The notes beneath the pieces were generated by a model. The model saw nothing but the letters and a program-made list of their open reading frames with translations, was not told the origin of the DNA and did not search any database. The position numbers and the translations under genes are program-made. This document shows, piece after piece, positions 27,598 to 35,516 of a stretch of DNA of 64,000 nt. The number at the start of each line of letters is the position of its first letter. Position 1 is the stretch's first letter. The DNA comes from Asparagopsis taxiformis (lineage: Eukaryota; Rhodophyta; Florideophyceae; Bonnemaisoniales; Bonnemaisoniaceae), in NCBI GenBank assembly GCA_030407315.1, contig JALQPE010002425.1, forward strand, positions 124,001 to 188,000, in the 5' to 3' direction.

Positions 27598-28482
27598 CTA
27601 CTTGTTCGTAAGCGCGTTATAAGCCTCCGTAACCTCCCGAAAGCGCCTTTCAGCCAATTGCGGGTTCGAGCCCCGATATTTATCCGGATGCCATTTCATA
27701 ACCTGCTTCCTATAAGCGGCCTTCACCTGCGCATCCGAGGCATCAGCGCTCAAGCCGAGATCGGCATAATACTTTGCTGAATTGGGCGTACGAAACACAC
27801 CCTGATGCGCGGAATGCGCGCCAGCATCTGTTTGCGCGTGTTGCCAAAATTCAAACGGATCAAATTGTTCACGATGGGTACGCGAATTGTTTGCAGTCTG
27901 CGCGGCCTGCGCGGCGGCGCGCAGCATTTGCTGTAACATCTGCTCGTCGATGCCGAAGGGCGCGCGGCGATTATCGCGCACGAAACGCTCGAATTGACGC
28001 GGGTCAAAGTCTACGCGGAAGCTGTGCGACTGCCATGTGGTGCGCGTCCCCGTGCCGGCGCCAAAGGTGCGCTCCCATTGCTCGTGAAACGCATGGGTGG
28101 CATCACGCGCTTCGCGATCTGCCTGTGCGCGCGCGTCGTGTTGCGCGGCGCGTCGCTGCTGCTCGGCGCGTCGTTGCTGCTCGGCGCGTCGCTGTTGTTC
28201 GACGCGTTGTTTTTGTTGTTCAAAGCGTCGCTGCTGCTGTTCGGTAAAGTGTTGATAGCGCGCGTGTGATTGGTGATTTGCGCGGTTGGCGGCGCGTCGC
28301 TCCCAGGCACGGTGCAGTTCTTTGCCGACGGCCCAGCGGCTGTAGCGGAAGCCGAAGACGTTTGCGGCGACGGCGCCGAGGACGACGAGGGTACCGATTT
28401 GTGTGAGGGAGGATTGTGGCGGTGGCTTTTCAGGAGAAGGGGGTGGTTGTTGTTGTTGTTGTTGGGGGTTTTGGTTGGGCAT
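27598..28482 (-). CDS. Membrane-anchored protein with C-terminal J domain
   Basis: 294 aa from ATG 28482; an in-frame ATG at 28680 would add 66 Phe/Pro/His-rich residues that look like translated leader. The N-terminus is Gln/Pro-rich (PNQNPQQQQQQPPPSPEK), followed by a hydrophobic segment (about 31-48: IGTLVVLGAVAANVFGF) that may be a membrane anchor. Next comes a basic helical region with a repeated RRAEQQ unit (about 93-115), encoded by a GC-rich short tandem repeat at about 28150-28200. The C-terminus is a DnaJ domain (about 235-294) with HPD at 265-267 and a QVKAAYRKQVMKWHPDKYRG core, so it should activate an Hsp70. A J domain at the extreme C-terminus is unlike canonical DnaJ proteins and places it among specialised co-chaperones of unknown client. 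Confidence 0.8.
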   Translation of the reverse strand: MPNQNPQQQQQQPPPSPEKPPPQSSLTQIGTLVVLGAVAANVFGFRYSRWAVGKELHRAWERRAANRANHQSHARYQHFTEQQQRRFEQQKQRVEQQRRAEQQRRAEQQRRAAQHDARAQADREARDATHAFHEQWERTFGAGTGTRTTWQSHSFRVDFDPRQFERFVRDNRRAPFGIDEQMLQQMLRAAAQAAQTANNSRTHREQFDPFEFWQHAQTDAGAHSAHQGVFRTPNSAKYYADLGLSADASDAQVKAAYRKQVMKWHPDKYRGSNPQLAERRFREVTEAYNALTNK

Positions 28483-29313
28483 TGTTGTTGGGGTCGGTCG
28501 GGGGGCGTGAAATGCAGCACGTGGTAAAAGGGTGTTGGGGGCAAACGAGAATGAGGGCGAGTGGTGGAGTCGAAAGAGTGAGTAGCCGTCGAAAGTAGCC
28601 GCGGATAGAAAAAGGTAACCGAAGGGTGGAATTGTGTGTTGAGTGAGAAAATGATTTGTGATGCGGTGGAACGCATTCATAACGCTTTACACCAGTGGTG
28701 TGTACAAATTCTCATAAGTGAATGAATTGCAAGAGTAGTGGAGCACATATGCAGCGTAGCGTGGACTAGTGCTGGCAGTGCAGCAGCCAAGCGCATGCTA
28801 TGAAAACCTCTCAACGAATCGTACAGCAATGACGTTTTCTGCAATTGTTGTTTGGCTCACCCGAAATTACTGCGTCCTCCTTTCAGCATCCGTACGTGTT
28901 ATGGCAGTGACATACTCCACTTCACACTCGAGCCTCGGCGCGCTGCGCTGCCCTGCGCTGTGCTGCCCCGCCCCGGTTAGACCTGTCCGGGTCTGGCCTG
29001 CCCCTGCCCACTCGCGTGCTACGCAACACTGCATTGCGCGGTGCTGCGCTGCGCTGCGCTGCGTTCATTCCACCTCGGATAGACAAACACGACACACTCA
29101 AGCGGGCAGGGCAGCATAGGACAGGACCGAACAGGATACACAATTGTAATTTCTAATTCCACGTTCGATCGATCATTCAGAGCGTACAGCGCGCATGTCA
29201 ACCGCTGCTGCTGCCATCAGCACTACTACATATACAATGCAATTATCATCATCGTCCGTCCAGACACCAGCTGCAATCCCGCAATCAAACCCACTCCCCC
29301 CCTCCCCGAGCTC
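28483..29313. promoter_or_regulatory. Divergent promoter region of J-domain and C2H2 genes
   Basis: 831 bp between ATGs. Contains GCAGCGTAGCGTGG (28751-28764) and a perfect tandem of CTGCG pentamers (29044-29063), plus related GCTGC/CCTGC runs at 28940-28975. No gene recognised. Confidence 0.35.
29044..29063 (+). repeat. Tandem pentamer (CTGCG)n
   Basis: Four consecutive CTGCG units, with looser copies before it. Located 251 bp upstream of the C2H2 ATG. Confidence 0.7.
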
Positions 29314-29889
29314 ATGACCCCGACTCTGCCACCACCTCGCTTCCCCGCACAACAACAGACCCGTTTCTCCGCCCCACCTATGTCCTCGCGCTCCAACGGC
29401 AACCCATCTTCGGGCCGCCGCTTCTGGGACGTTGTACTCGACGATCAGGATACCCCTCGCGCCAACCCCTCCACACCCTCCACCTCCCAGACCAACAGGC
29501 AGCGCAGCTCGTCCAGAGCTTCTTCCTCACGTCAGTTTGAGTGCAATCAATGCCATTCCAGGTTTGAGCGCAAGGGTCATCTCGAAGCGCACATCGAAAC
29601 CGTTCACGAAGGCAAGAGGCCCCATCAATGCCCACGCGGTTGCGGCAAGGTCTTTGGACATCGTTCCTCTCTCAGTCGTCATATTAAGACCGTCCATGAG
29701 AATAATCCGCCCCACAAAAGCTCAGACGCCTCAAAGTCACAGTCTGGTCATGCCTCCTACCCTGACATTTATGACTCCTCCTACTCAAAGGGCTCCTCCG
29801 CCGCTGCCGGCAGCAGCAGCACCCCTCATGGTCGTTCCTCAACTTCGGGACGTTCAAGTAAACCGCGCAACACCTATAGGTCCTCCTGA
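29314..29889 (+). CDS. Two-finger C2H2 zinc-finger protein
   Basis: 191 aa. The N-terminal 75 residues are Pro/Ser/Arg-rich with a conserved-looking GRRFWDVVLDD patch. Zinc finger 1 has ligands C77, C80, H93, H98 with a QCHSRFERKGHLEAHIET helix; zinc finger 2 has C106, C110, H123, H128, with the unusual C-x3-C spacing of the CPRGCGKVF type and helix HRSSLSRHIKTVH. The linker EGKRPHQC approximates the classic TGEKPY linker. The C-terminal 60 residues are Ser/Gly/Lys-rich. Two adjacent fingers suggest a nucleic-acid-binding role; the target is unknown, and similar fungal and algal proteins are putative transcription factors. Confidence 0.8.
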   Translation: MTPTLPPPRFPAQQQTRFSAPPMSSRSNGNPSSGRRFWDVVLDDQDTPRANPSTPSTSQTNRQRSSSRASSSRQFECNQCHSRFERKGHLEAHIETVHEGKRPHQCPRGCGKVFGHRSSLSRHIKTVHENNPPHKSSDASKSQSGHASYPDIYDSSYSKGSSAAAGSSSTPHGRSSTSGRSSKPRNTYRSS

Positions 29890-30627
29890 CTGCAGTAAAC
29901 TGTCTAATTCACACAGACTTGCTGTTTTGCACGCCTCTACCGTCCTGCCTAGCTAACTAACTGTTCGACTTTGCCATCAGTCCGCTGCACATTCCTGTGC
30001 CCAACTCAGCAATTGTACAGTACAGCAACCGCACCGTCATCGACCCATCCGCACACGCAACCCGATCATTCGCGTCCTGCTCGCCCAACAATCTTCCTCC
30101 ACCGCATCCCTCTCCGCACCGCTTCATCCCTCCGACATGTGCATATTCGCCAGCTGCACTGTAAGCGCTCTCACAACATCCGCCGTGAGCCACCGTCGCT
30201 CCCGCTCCGTCGTGATTCGTGAATACCACTCCAACCCCATATGCTCTACTGTTGCACTCGTTGTCATGCTGGAACTTGTTTCACACACTGCTGCTGCGTG
30301 CATGTCGACGCTTGGACAAGCACATCAATCGCATCATTCGTCGCCCATCACATCACAGCACTTTCTGACTACCGTTTCTACCAAACTGCCATTACCTGTG
30401 CAGCACTACAACTGTCGCCACACTGCCTACACGCTCCACACTACGGCCAGCCCGTATGTCCTGCTCACTCGCTTGCTGTCGTCACCCGCCACTCACTCTT
30501 TGGTAATTCGCATCTTTTTCCCTCAACTACTCACTCAATCAGTTGCCTGCCTTCTAAGAATATGAATTGCCATTATGTAGATTCTATGTAGAAATTAGAC
30601 ACACAACTCCGCAGCCGACCTAAACAC
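29890..30627. other. Convergent intergenic region, no supported gene
   Basis: 738 bp between the C2H2 gene and the 3' end of beta-amylase. Two overlapping plus-strand ORFs (about 30137-30591) are open for over 110 codons but are Cys/His/Ser-rich without family resemblance, and the sequence is pyrimidine-rich. I consider them chance. Confidence 0.35.
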
Positions 30628-32121
30628 TTACTCAATCTGCTTCATTACTTCCACAAATCGTCCAAGTCGTTCCAAGTTGTCACTTTCCATCAATCCGCTT
30701 CCAAGCCGCAGCAAAGTGAATCCATAACGACGAGCCCTCGTTTGCCGAAAGGCGCTCGCTATCTGAGCATAGCCTTTCCAGTCATATCGTTCCAACGCAT
30801 TTTCACCGGCAACTGCAATGCCAGCCTTCCTTGCATTTGCAAACACCTCATTCACCAGCTGACGAGGCCCGCATCGCGCACTCAGCCACGGCTGGTCGAT
30901 TGTGCGCATTTCCAAGCACGTAAAGTCTAATATTGCGTGATGCAAAGCTAGTAGTTTTGCTATTCGTTCGTACATCGTCCTACCGCCCGCACACACATAG
31001 CCAGCAGTGGCTTCGGCCGCACGTGAAGCTGTGAATCGCCACCAATGAATCCCGCTAATCTTCACTGCAAGTGCAACTGAGTCATCTGTGATTGGGACAA
31101 CGCGGCGGACTTGTTTTAAAATGTCCTCGCCGTGTTGCAACAGACGAGCGCTGTACCAATTTAAAAAGAAGGCACCTTGTTCGCTTTTAAAAGCGCTGCG
31201 GAAAAATTGCGTCTTCCACGGCGTGTCATTGTAGCTTCCCGTATCTTGTGGTGGCATTGTAGACTGCTTCACGACTGGGCTGCCGTTTTGCTCAACTCTA
31301 TCTAAAAGGTCTTGCATCAGATACTTGTCATAGCATTGAAATTCACCTATACCGGGAAAGTGCCATTTTCCTTCGGCCATTGGATAGCTCGGATATCTGA
31401 GCTCACCACAAGGCCCGAGCCCTATTTGTAGTTCGACAACCGTTGACGACATGAACTGCTGTGCACGCATCGTGTCTACAAATGCTTGTACGAACGCACC
31501 ATACGCTTGTATGGGTGTTCTGAAGCTTGGGCCACGTCCGGCGGAATCTATTTTCGACGCTGCAGCTGTATGAGCAGTGGGTGCGGAAGCACACGGCAAG
31601 AAGGGCTCGTGGTCAGCTCCAAATGATATGTACTCACGATTATCAAAGCCAGCTCTATCTCTAAACCACACTTGACTGCGGTCGCCTGCAGCGAGCACCC
31701 AGGAAGGCAAGGGGATATTTACACTATCACCTACGTTGCCACCGCAGGCATGGAAGCTCATTGTTGCCTGCACTTTGAGCCCGATGCGCTTGCAAATTGC
31801 TATTAGCTGCACATAGTTGTCAAAGGTGTATTGGCCTGGTGAGGGTTCGGCGAGCGCCCACCAAACATCGACCATTATACCGTGCACACCGAGAGCATGA
31901 AGTGTGGACAATGGGGTGGACAAATCGTCCAAAGGGATAGAAGCATTTGTACATGCTGTATCCAAGGGTAGCATAACGAAAACGGGTACGCCAGTTGCAT
32001 CAGATTGCTTGTTTGTGAGAAAGTTATTCAACGGGCGGTAGGCAGGAATGGCGCCCAGCAAGGCTTGAAGTGAATCCCAGGCCACGGCATGAATAGGTCG
32101 TAGAATACCGAAAGGGCGCAT
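30628..32121 (-). CDS. Beta-amylase (GH14)
   Basis: 497 aa from ATG 32121, the only in-frame ATG before the catalytic domain; the frame continues open upstream without one. The enzyme releases maltose from non-reducing ends of alpha-1,4-glucan. GH14 signatures are all visible: VPVFVMLPLDT, the GVHGIMVDVWW strand, FHACGGNVGD with the substrate loop, the catalytic acid Glu in IGLGPCGELRYPSYP, GKWHFPGIGEFQCYDKY, and the catalytic base Glu in VAGENALERYDWKGYAQI. There is no clear transit peptide; the first 35 residues are hydrophobic/basic and not diagnostic. In red algae storage glucan is cytosolic floridean starch, so a cytosolic enzyme would fit; in green plants a plastid form is common. Confidence 0.93.
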   Translation of the reverse strand: MRPFGILRPIHAVAWDSLQALLGAIPAYRPLNNFLTNKQSDATGVPVFVMLPLDTACTNASIPLDDLSTPLSTLHALGVHGIMVDVWWALAEPSPGQYTFDNYVQLIAICKRIGLKVQATMSFHACGGNVGDSVNIPLPSWVLAAGDRSQVWFRDRAGFDNREYISFGADHEPFLPCASAPTAHTAAASKIDSAGRGPSFRTPIQAYGAFVQAFVDTMRAQQFMSSTVVELQIGLGPCGELRYPSYPMAEGKWHFPGIGEFQCYDKYLMQDLLDRVEQNGSPVVKQSTMPPQDTGSYNDTPWKTQFFRSAFKSEQGAFFLNWYSARLLQHGEDILKQVRRVVPITDDSVALAVKISGIHWWRFTASRAAEATAGYVCAGGRTMYERIAKLLALHHAILDFTCLEMRTIDQPWLSARCGPRQLVNEVFANARKAGIAVAGENALERYDWKGYAQIASAFRQTRARRYGFTLLRLGSGLMESDNLERLGRFVEVMKQIE

Positions 32122-32583
32122 TGTTAGGAGGAGAAAAGAAATTATGCGAGAGGCCTCCTCTGTTTTCCGTGTGCGAGATGTTTGAGGGTATGGTGGACTG
32201 GATTGCGATGTGACACTGCTCGCTGCCTCGCTTACCAAAATAAAAAATCTGACGATGTTAGATAGATACTCTGGTGTATTCGGCGTGCAACAAGCTGAGC
32301 TGGCACGAGCGCACGAGATACAATCAAACACGAGTCGAAATTGAAAGAGGGGTGTCTTACAGCGGCATTACAGCACAATCTATCTTTCCGCGCGGACATG
32401 TCCCGCGCAAAGCATGTTGCACCCTTCGAGCACGCGCCCGTCGTATATCTCATCTGTCGTCAAGTCTATAGCGTTCCACTATTCCATTGTTTCGTGTGTG
32501 TACACATTATCGGGTCGAGTGGCGTTTGCGGACGGGCGACTTTGAGCAACAATTCCCGCAACTGTTGGCGGGGCTTATACGGC
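32122..32583. promoter_or_regulatory. Divergent promoter of beta-amylase and the two-exon membrane protein
   Basis: 462 bp between ATGs. Nothing specific recognised beyond short chance ORFs. Confidence 0.3.
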
Positions 32584-33265
32584 ATGTCGGACGAGCTCAT
32601 TTTCAGTCGGTTGACAGCGGCGCACTGGTCGGTTGCTGGGGTGGGCGTTGTGCTGCTGTTTGTCGTTGTGGTCGTAAACTGCTATTTCAAAAGTCGACGA
32701 TGGGGGGCGGTACAGGAGGCTCGATCTGGAACGGTAACGGCGGAGTTTTTGACGTTGCGCGATCTAGCGAAGGTATGCACAGCATGCAAAGCGTGCGTGT
32801 GAGTTGTGCAACAGAGCAGTAACTAACTGAATTGGGATTACACACACGTACATGGGGCGGCGGGCGGTGCAGCATGGATATGAATTAATCGGGGAGGAAG
32901 CGGAGCGAGAGCGACGTACGCAAGTGGTGCCGGAATGGAAGGAGGAGTGCGGGTGGGGGGCGGCGGGCGAGTTTGAAGGTGTACACTTGAAAGGGTTGAT
33001 TGGCAGCTCTGTGCGCATTTTGGAGTCGCATGCGCTCAAGCGCGATGCCTCGTTGTGTGCGCAGACGGGCAGCGGGGCATGCGACGTGGAAGAATATCTG
33101 CAACGTATTGGCGCGGCGGTGAACGGCGAACTGAACGCGGACCTTTGCAGGCAGTATCTGGCGTTCTATCACAATGCGAGAACGCGCGGACGGCAATGTA
33201 CGGAGCGTGAATTTCGATCGTTTCTAGCTGTATTCCAGGAGATGCTGAGAATTATTGGCAAGTAG
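32584..33265 (+). CDS. Single-span membrane protein, two exons (possible C1orf43/NICE-3-like)
   Basis: Exons 32584-32772 and 32873-33265; 193 aa. The 100-nt intron has a GTATGC donor, tandem CTAACTAACTGA branch sites and a GCAG acceptor; the frame joins at a codon boundary after DLAK. The N-terminus MSDELIFSRLTAAHW is followed by a strong membrane span (about 17-34: VAGVGVVLLFVVVVVNCYF) and a basic SRRW, predicting N-out/C-in topology. The soluble remainder contains acidic and Leu-rich helices, including EYLQRIGAAVNGEL and CRQYLAFYHNARTRGRQCTEREFRSFLAVFQEMLRII. The layout and the last helical segment loosely recall the animal C1orf43/NICE-3 protein, but I regard this as weak. Function unknown. 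Confidence 0.6.
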
Positions 33266-33661
33266 GGGGCGCTATGGAAATTGCAACGAGGTATGCGCGC
33301 ACTACAATGTGCTTACAAGTTTTTTGGTGCGGAGGAGGATCCACGTATGGGCGGTAGTGATGGAGGGCGAGTGGCGGCAACGAGTTGCTTTGCTGTAGGC
33401 AGCAATGTTGAGCACACAAGGAAGTCCTGGGCGACGGACGGGCGAGGAAAGCTGATGGTGTGGTCGCTACGTATGGTACACTATTAATTCACACGTAGAC
33501 CAATCTCTGTGTGCAGACTCTGCTGACAGTTTGTGTGCAGTAAAACTTGACATTGTGTTTTACGTACAAACATCTGTACGTTTCCACGTGTCCACGCACT
33601 GGTGGCCATCGGCGACTCGCCTTACATTTGAAAACGTTTCAAGTATGCGCACACGATTACA

Positions 33662-33728
33662 TGGATGCATTCCAGCGCGCCACAGCGACGGCTACTGTGC
33701 TTGCTCGCGGCTACTTGGATGCATTCCA
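33662..33728. repeat. Direct repeat TGGATGCATTCCA, two copies
   Basis: Identical 13-mers at 33662-33674 and 33716-33728, 54 bp apart, each followed by CG-alternating sequence. The 13-mer is itself nearly palindromic around ATGCAT. The second copy lies in the loop of an inverted repeat with GGCTAC and GTAGCC arms. Confidence 0.65.
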
Positions 33729-33973
33729 CGCGCGTAGCCGTGCAAGCGAGCGATGCGTGCATCATCTTGACCATTGAAATTGTTTCGATCCCATGCATCT
33801 CATAGCACACTTGCACGATCGGGCGCGCTCGCGTCGTCATCATACGCCGTCATGCCGCCCACTCGTACACCTCATCTGCGGCTGCAGGCGGTAGTCGCGA
33901 GTGGAGTAGGCGTTCTCCATCTCGACATGTGTGGATGGACGATGAAGGAAAAAGGCATTTTCTTTTTTAAAAA

Positions 33974-33983
33974 GGCGCGAAAA
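33974..33983 (-). promoter_or_regulatory. E2F-like site in gene-poor region
   Basis: GGCGCGAAAA, i.e. TTTTCGCGCC on the minus strand, matches the E2F consensus. It lies just upstream of the structured-RNA candidate, with no known target gene. Confidence 0.3.
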
Positions 33984-34017
33984 TTATCGAGCGCGCACTA
34001 ATTTAGTACTGTAACTG

Positions 34018-34037
34018 TGTCGTGTCGTGTCGTAGCG
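34018..34037 (+). repeat. Tandem pentamer (TGTCG)n in the RNA-candidate region
   Basis: TGTCGTGTCGTGTCGTAGCG and continuing CGTAC/CGTACATG; a mixed pentamer tract just upstream of the predicted hairpin cluster. Confidence 0.65.
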
Positions 34038-34075
34038 TACCGTACATGTCATGCAAAAGAAACGGGCAATGATAC

Positions 34076-34110
34076 CTATTGGCGCGCATGTCCATCAACA
34101 GCGCCAATAG
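34076..34110. repeat. 10-bp perfect inverted repeat CTATTGGCGC/GCGCCAATAG
   Basis: Arms at 34076-34085 and 34101-34110 with a 15-nt spacer. Each arm contains an inverted CCAAT box, so it may be a promoter element instead of, or as well as, an RNA hairpin. Confidence 0.75.
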
Positions 34111-34234
34111 CCGTTGACAACGTTACAGTTTCCAATCAAGCTTGTGAGGTCCGGTCCGAAGGGGTCGGACCACTGCGCAACGACCCAACCGGTCATCTTG
34201 ATGAAGAGCAGATCACTTTTAGTATGAAATGCTG

Positions 34235-34260
34235 GCACCGCAACGTAGCAAATGCGGTGC
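34235..34260. repeat. 8-bp perfect inverted repeat GCACCGCA/TGCGGTGC
   Basis: Arms at 34235-34242 and 34253-34260 with a 10-nt spacer, downstream of the RNA-candidate core. Confidence 0.75.
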
Positions 34261-35176
34261 GCCGTGTATATTCAATTGAGGAAAGCCGCGCCGCGCACCG
34301 CACCGCACCACACCCCCAAAGTGATGCTAGACGACGCATTGCGTTGCGTTGCGTGCTTTGCCTCATATGGACGTCAACGCAGAGGAGGGTGCCTCAACTT
34401 TTCGTCAAGTATTTTGGTAACCGACATCTTGCGCATTGATTGGACAGGCGTGCGAGTCATCATACGGATAGACAAACATACGCGGCGTTTCCCGAGGCTC
34501 TGTATAAAAAGCAAATGAACTGTCAGCGAGCCGAGCTGGACGCTGTCTGCACACGCACTCGATGGTATCGATTACAAGCAATGCGGTGGGCGAGTGAACG
34601 ACGAGTGGGACACAACAACGGCATAGACAAAGGGCGATGCGATGCGATACGATGAGGATGAAATAGGCAGTGATTTGTCATAGACGACATTGGTTGTTGT
34701 CAGCAAACTAGACTAGCAAACATTCAACATGCGTACGCCATGTGCCGTGGCAGGCGGTCCAGGGTAGAGCGCGGGCGTGGTCCGCAATCAATGGTCGATG
34801 CCAGTGTCTGGTCCGGCGGTACAACAGGGACACGGAGCGTGCACTTGCACTGTAGGGTCACCCACGTGCTGAAAGTGCGTCCCACTGGCAGCAGCGCATC
34901 AGGACCGATTCTTACACTAGTTGCTTATAACGACAGCCAATCCACGCTCTTGCCGCGCCCTACACCGCATATTTTGTGTAATGCGCACCGTTGCAAACCG
35001 CTCTAGCGCCTTTGAGCCGCAGAGTAGACAACTGTACATGTTGCCTCGGCGCTCGCACGCACGCACCTACGCACGCACGCCCGCTCGCTCGTTACTAGAT
35101 ACTCAAACCGTATCGCTCCCGCTGCCCCACCCTGTCCTTGCAGCCCATCACCTCAGGTCACCTCTCGTTGCCTTGT

Positions 35177-35196
35177 TTGCATTGCATTGCATTGCC
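35177..35196 (+). repeat. Tandem pentamer (TTGCA)n next to a (CTCG)n tract
   Basis: TTGCATTGCATTGCATTGCC followed by CTCGCTCGCTCGCTCGCT, about 320 bp upstream of the LUFS gene ATG. Confidence 0.7.
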
Positions 35197-35271
35197 TCGC
35201 TCGCTCGCTCGCTTGCCCTCTCTGTGCCGCCTTTAACTCGCTCCACAACTCCCTCACTTTGTCTGTCTGTT

Positions 35272-35290
35272 TCTCTCTCTCTCTCTCTCT
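35272..35290 (+). repeat. (TC)n microsatellite in LUFS leader
   Basis: An uninterrupted TC dinucleotide run in a pyrimidine-rich stretch about 230 bp upstream of the ATG, the type of CT tract found in algal and plant leaders. Confidence 0.7.
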
Positions 35291-35347
35291 GTCACAACCA
35301 AGCACGTCGACAAGCACCCACTCAACCTGTCTACCCTACCCTACCGT

Positions 35348-35370
35348 GCTCAGCTCAGCTCAGCCCAGCC
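35348..35370 (+). repeat. Tandem pentamer (CTCAG)n in LUFS leader
   Basis: Three CTCAG units followed by CCCAG, about 150 bp upstream of the ATG at 35517; same unit as at 8237-8253 and 40662-40671. Confidence 0.7.
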
Positions 35371-35516
35371 CTTGCGTTGACCAACTCGACCCCCCTCCTG
35401 ATCATACCCACCCCCTGTTCCACTCTTCTCATTCCAACCCGTTCACTCACTCATTCGACCACAACCACCCACCGTCGTCCCACCCGCATACCAATCGCAC
35501 AGCGCCCTCCCCCGAT

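Larger units (their letters stand above)
33990..34310 (+). ncRNA. Structured RNA candidate, S-domain resembling SRP RNA
   Basis: Boundaries are guesses. The core is a three-way junction. GTGA (34144-34147) pairs with TCAC (34213-34216). It encloses a 10-bp hairpin at 34148-34171 capped by a GAAG loop (34158-34161, a GNAR tetraloop), then a second arm ending in TCAT-CTTG-ATGA (34193-34204) followed at once by AGAGCAG (34205-34211). In SRP RNA, helix 6 has a GNAR tetraloop bound by SRP19 and helix 8 carries a 3'-side AGCAG symmetric loop bound by SRP54, in this same order. UGUAAC at about 34010-34015 could be the Alu-domain U-turn. Against it: the 5' side of the helix-8 loop (CCGG) is imperfect, two local hairpins (34076-34110, 34235-34260) do not fit a simple helix 5, and TTTT at 34217-34220 would be a weak Pol III stop. 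Confidence 0.33.
33266..35516. other. 2.25-kb gene-poor region with inverted repeats and an RNA-gene candidate
   Basis: No protein-coding gene is supported on either strand; ORFs are short and compositionally odd. It holds a duplicated TGGATGCATTCCA element (33662-33674 and 33716-33728), an inverted repeat with GGCTAC/GTAGCC arms (about 33709-33738), an E2F-like GGCGCGAAAA (33974-33983), a cluster of hairpins at 34076-34260 (listed separately), and pentamer, tetramer and TC repeats at 34018-34037, 34336-34354, 35177-35210, 35272-35290 and 35348-35370. The last 400 bp are the pyrimidine-rich leader of the LUFS gene at 35517. Confidence 0.5.

Noticed and set aside
27655..27690. GGGTTCGAGCCCC, tRNA T-arm-like sequence
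   Set aside because: It lies inside the J-domain coding sequence, and no acceptor or anticodon arm surrounds it.
30137..30591. Overlapping plus-strand ORFs (142 and 116 codons) after the C2H2 gene
   Set aside because: Two overlapping frames in a pyrimidine-rich region; Cys/His/Ser-rich peptides without a pattern. The GTAAGC near 30164 could be a donor, but no partner exon was found.
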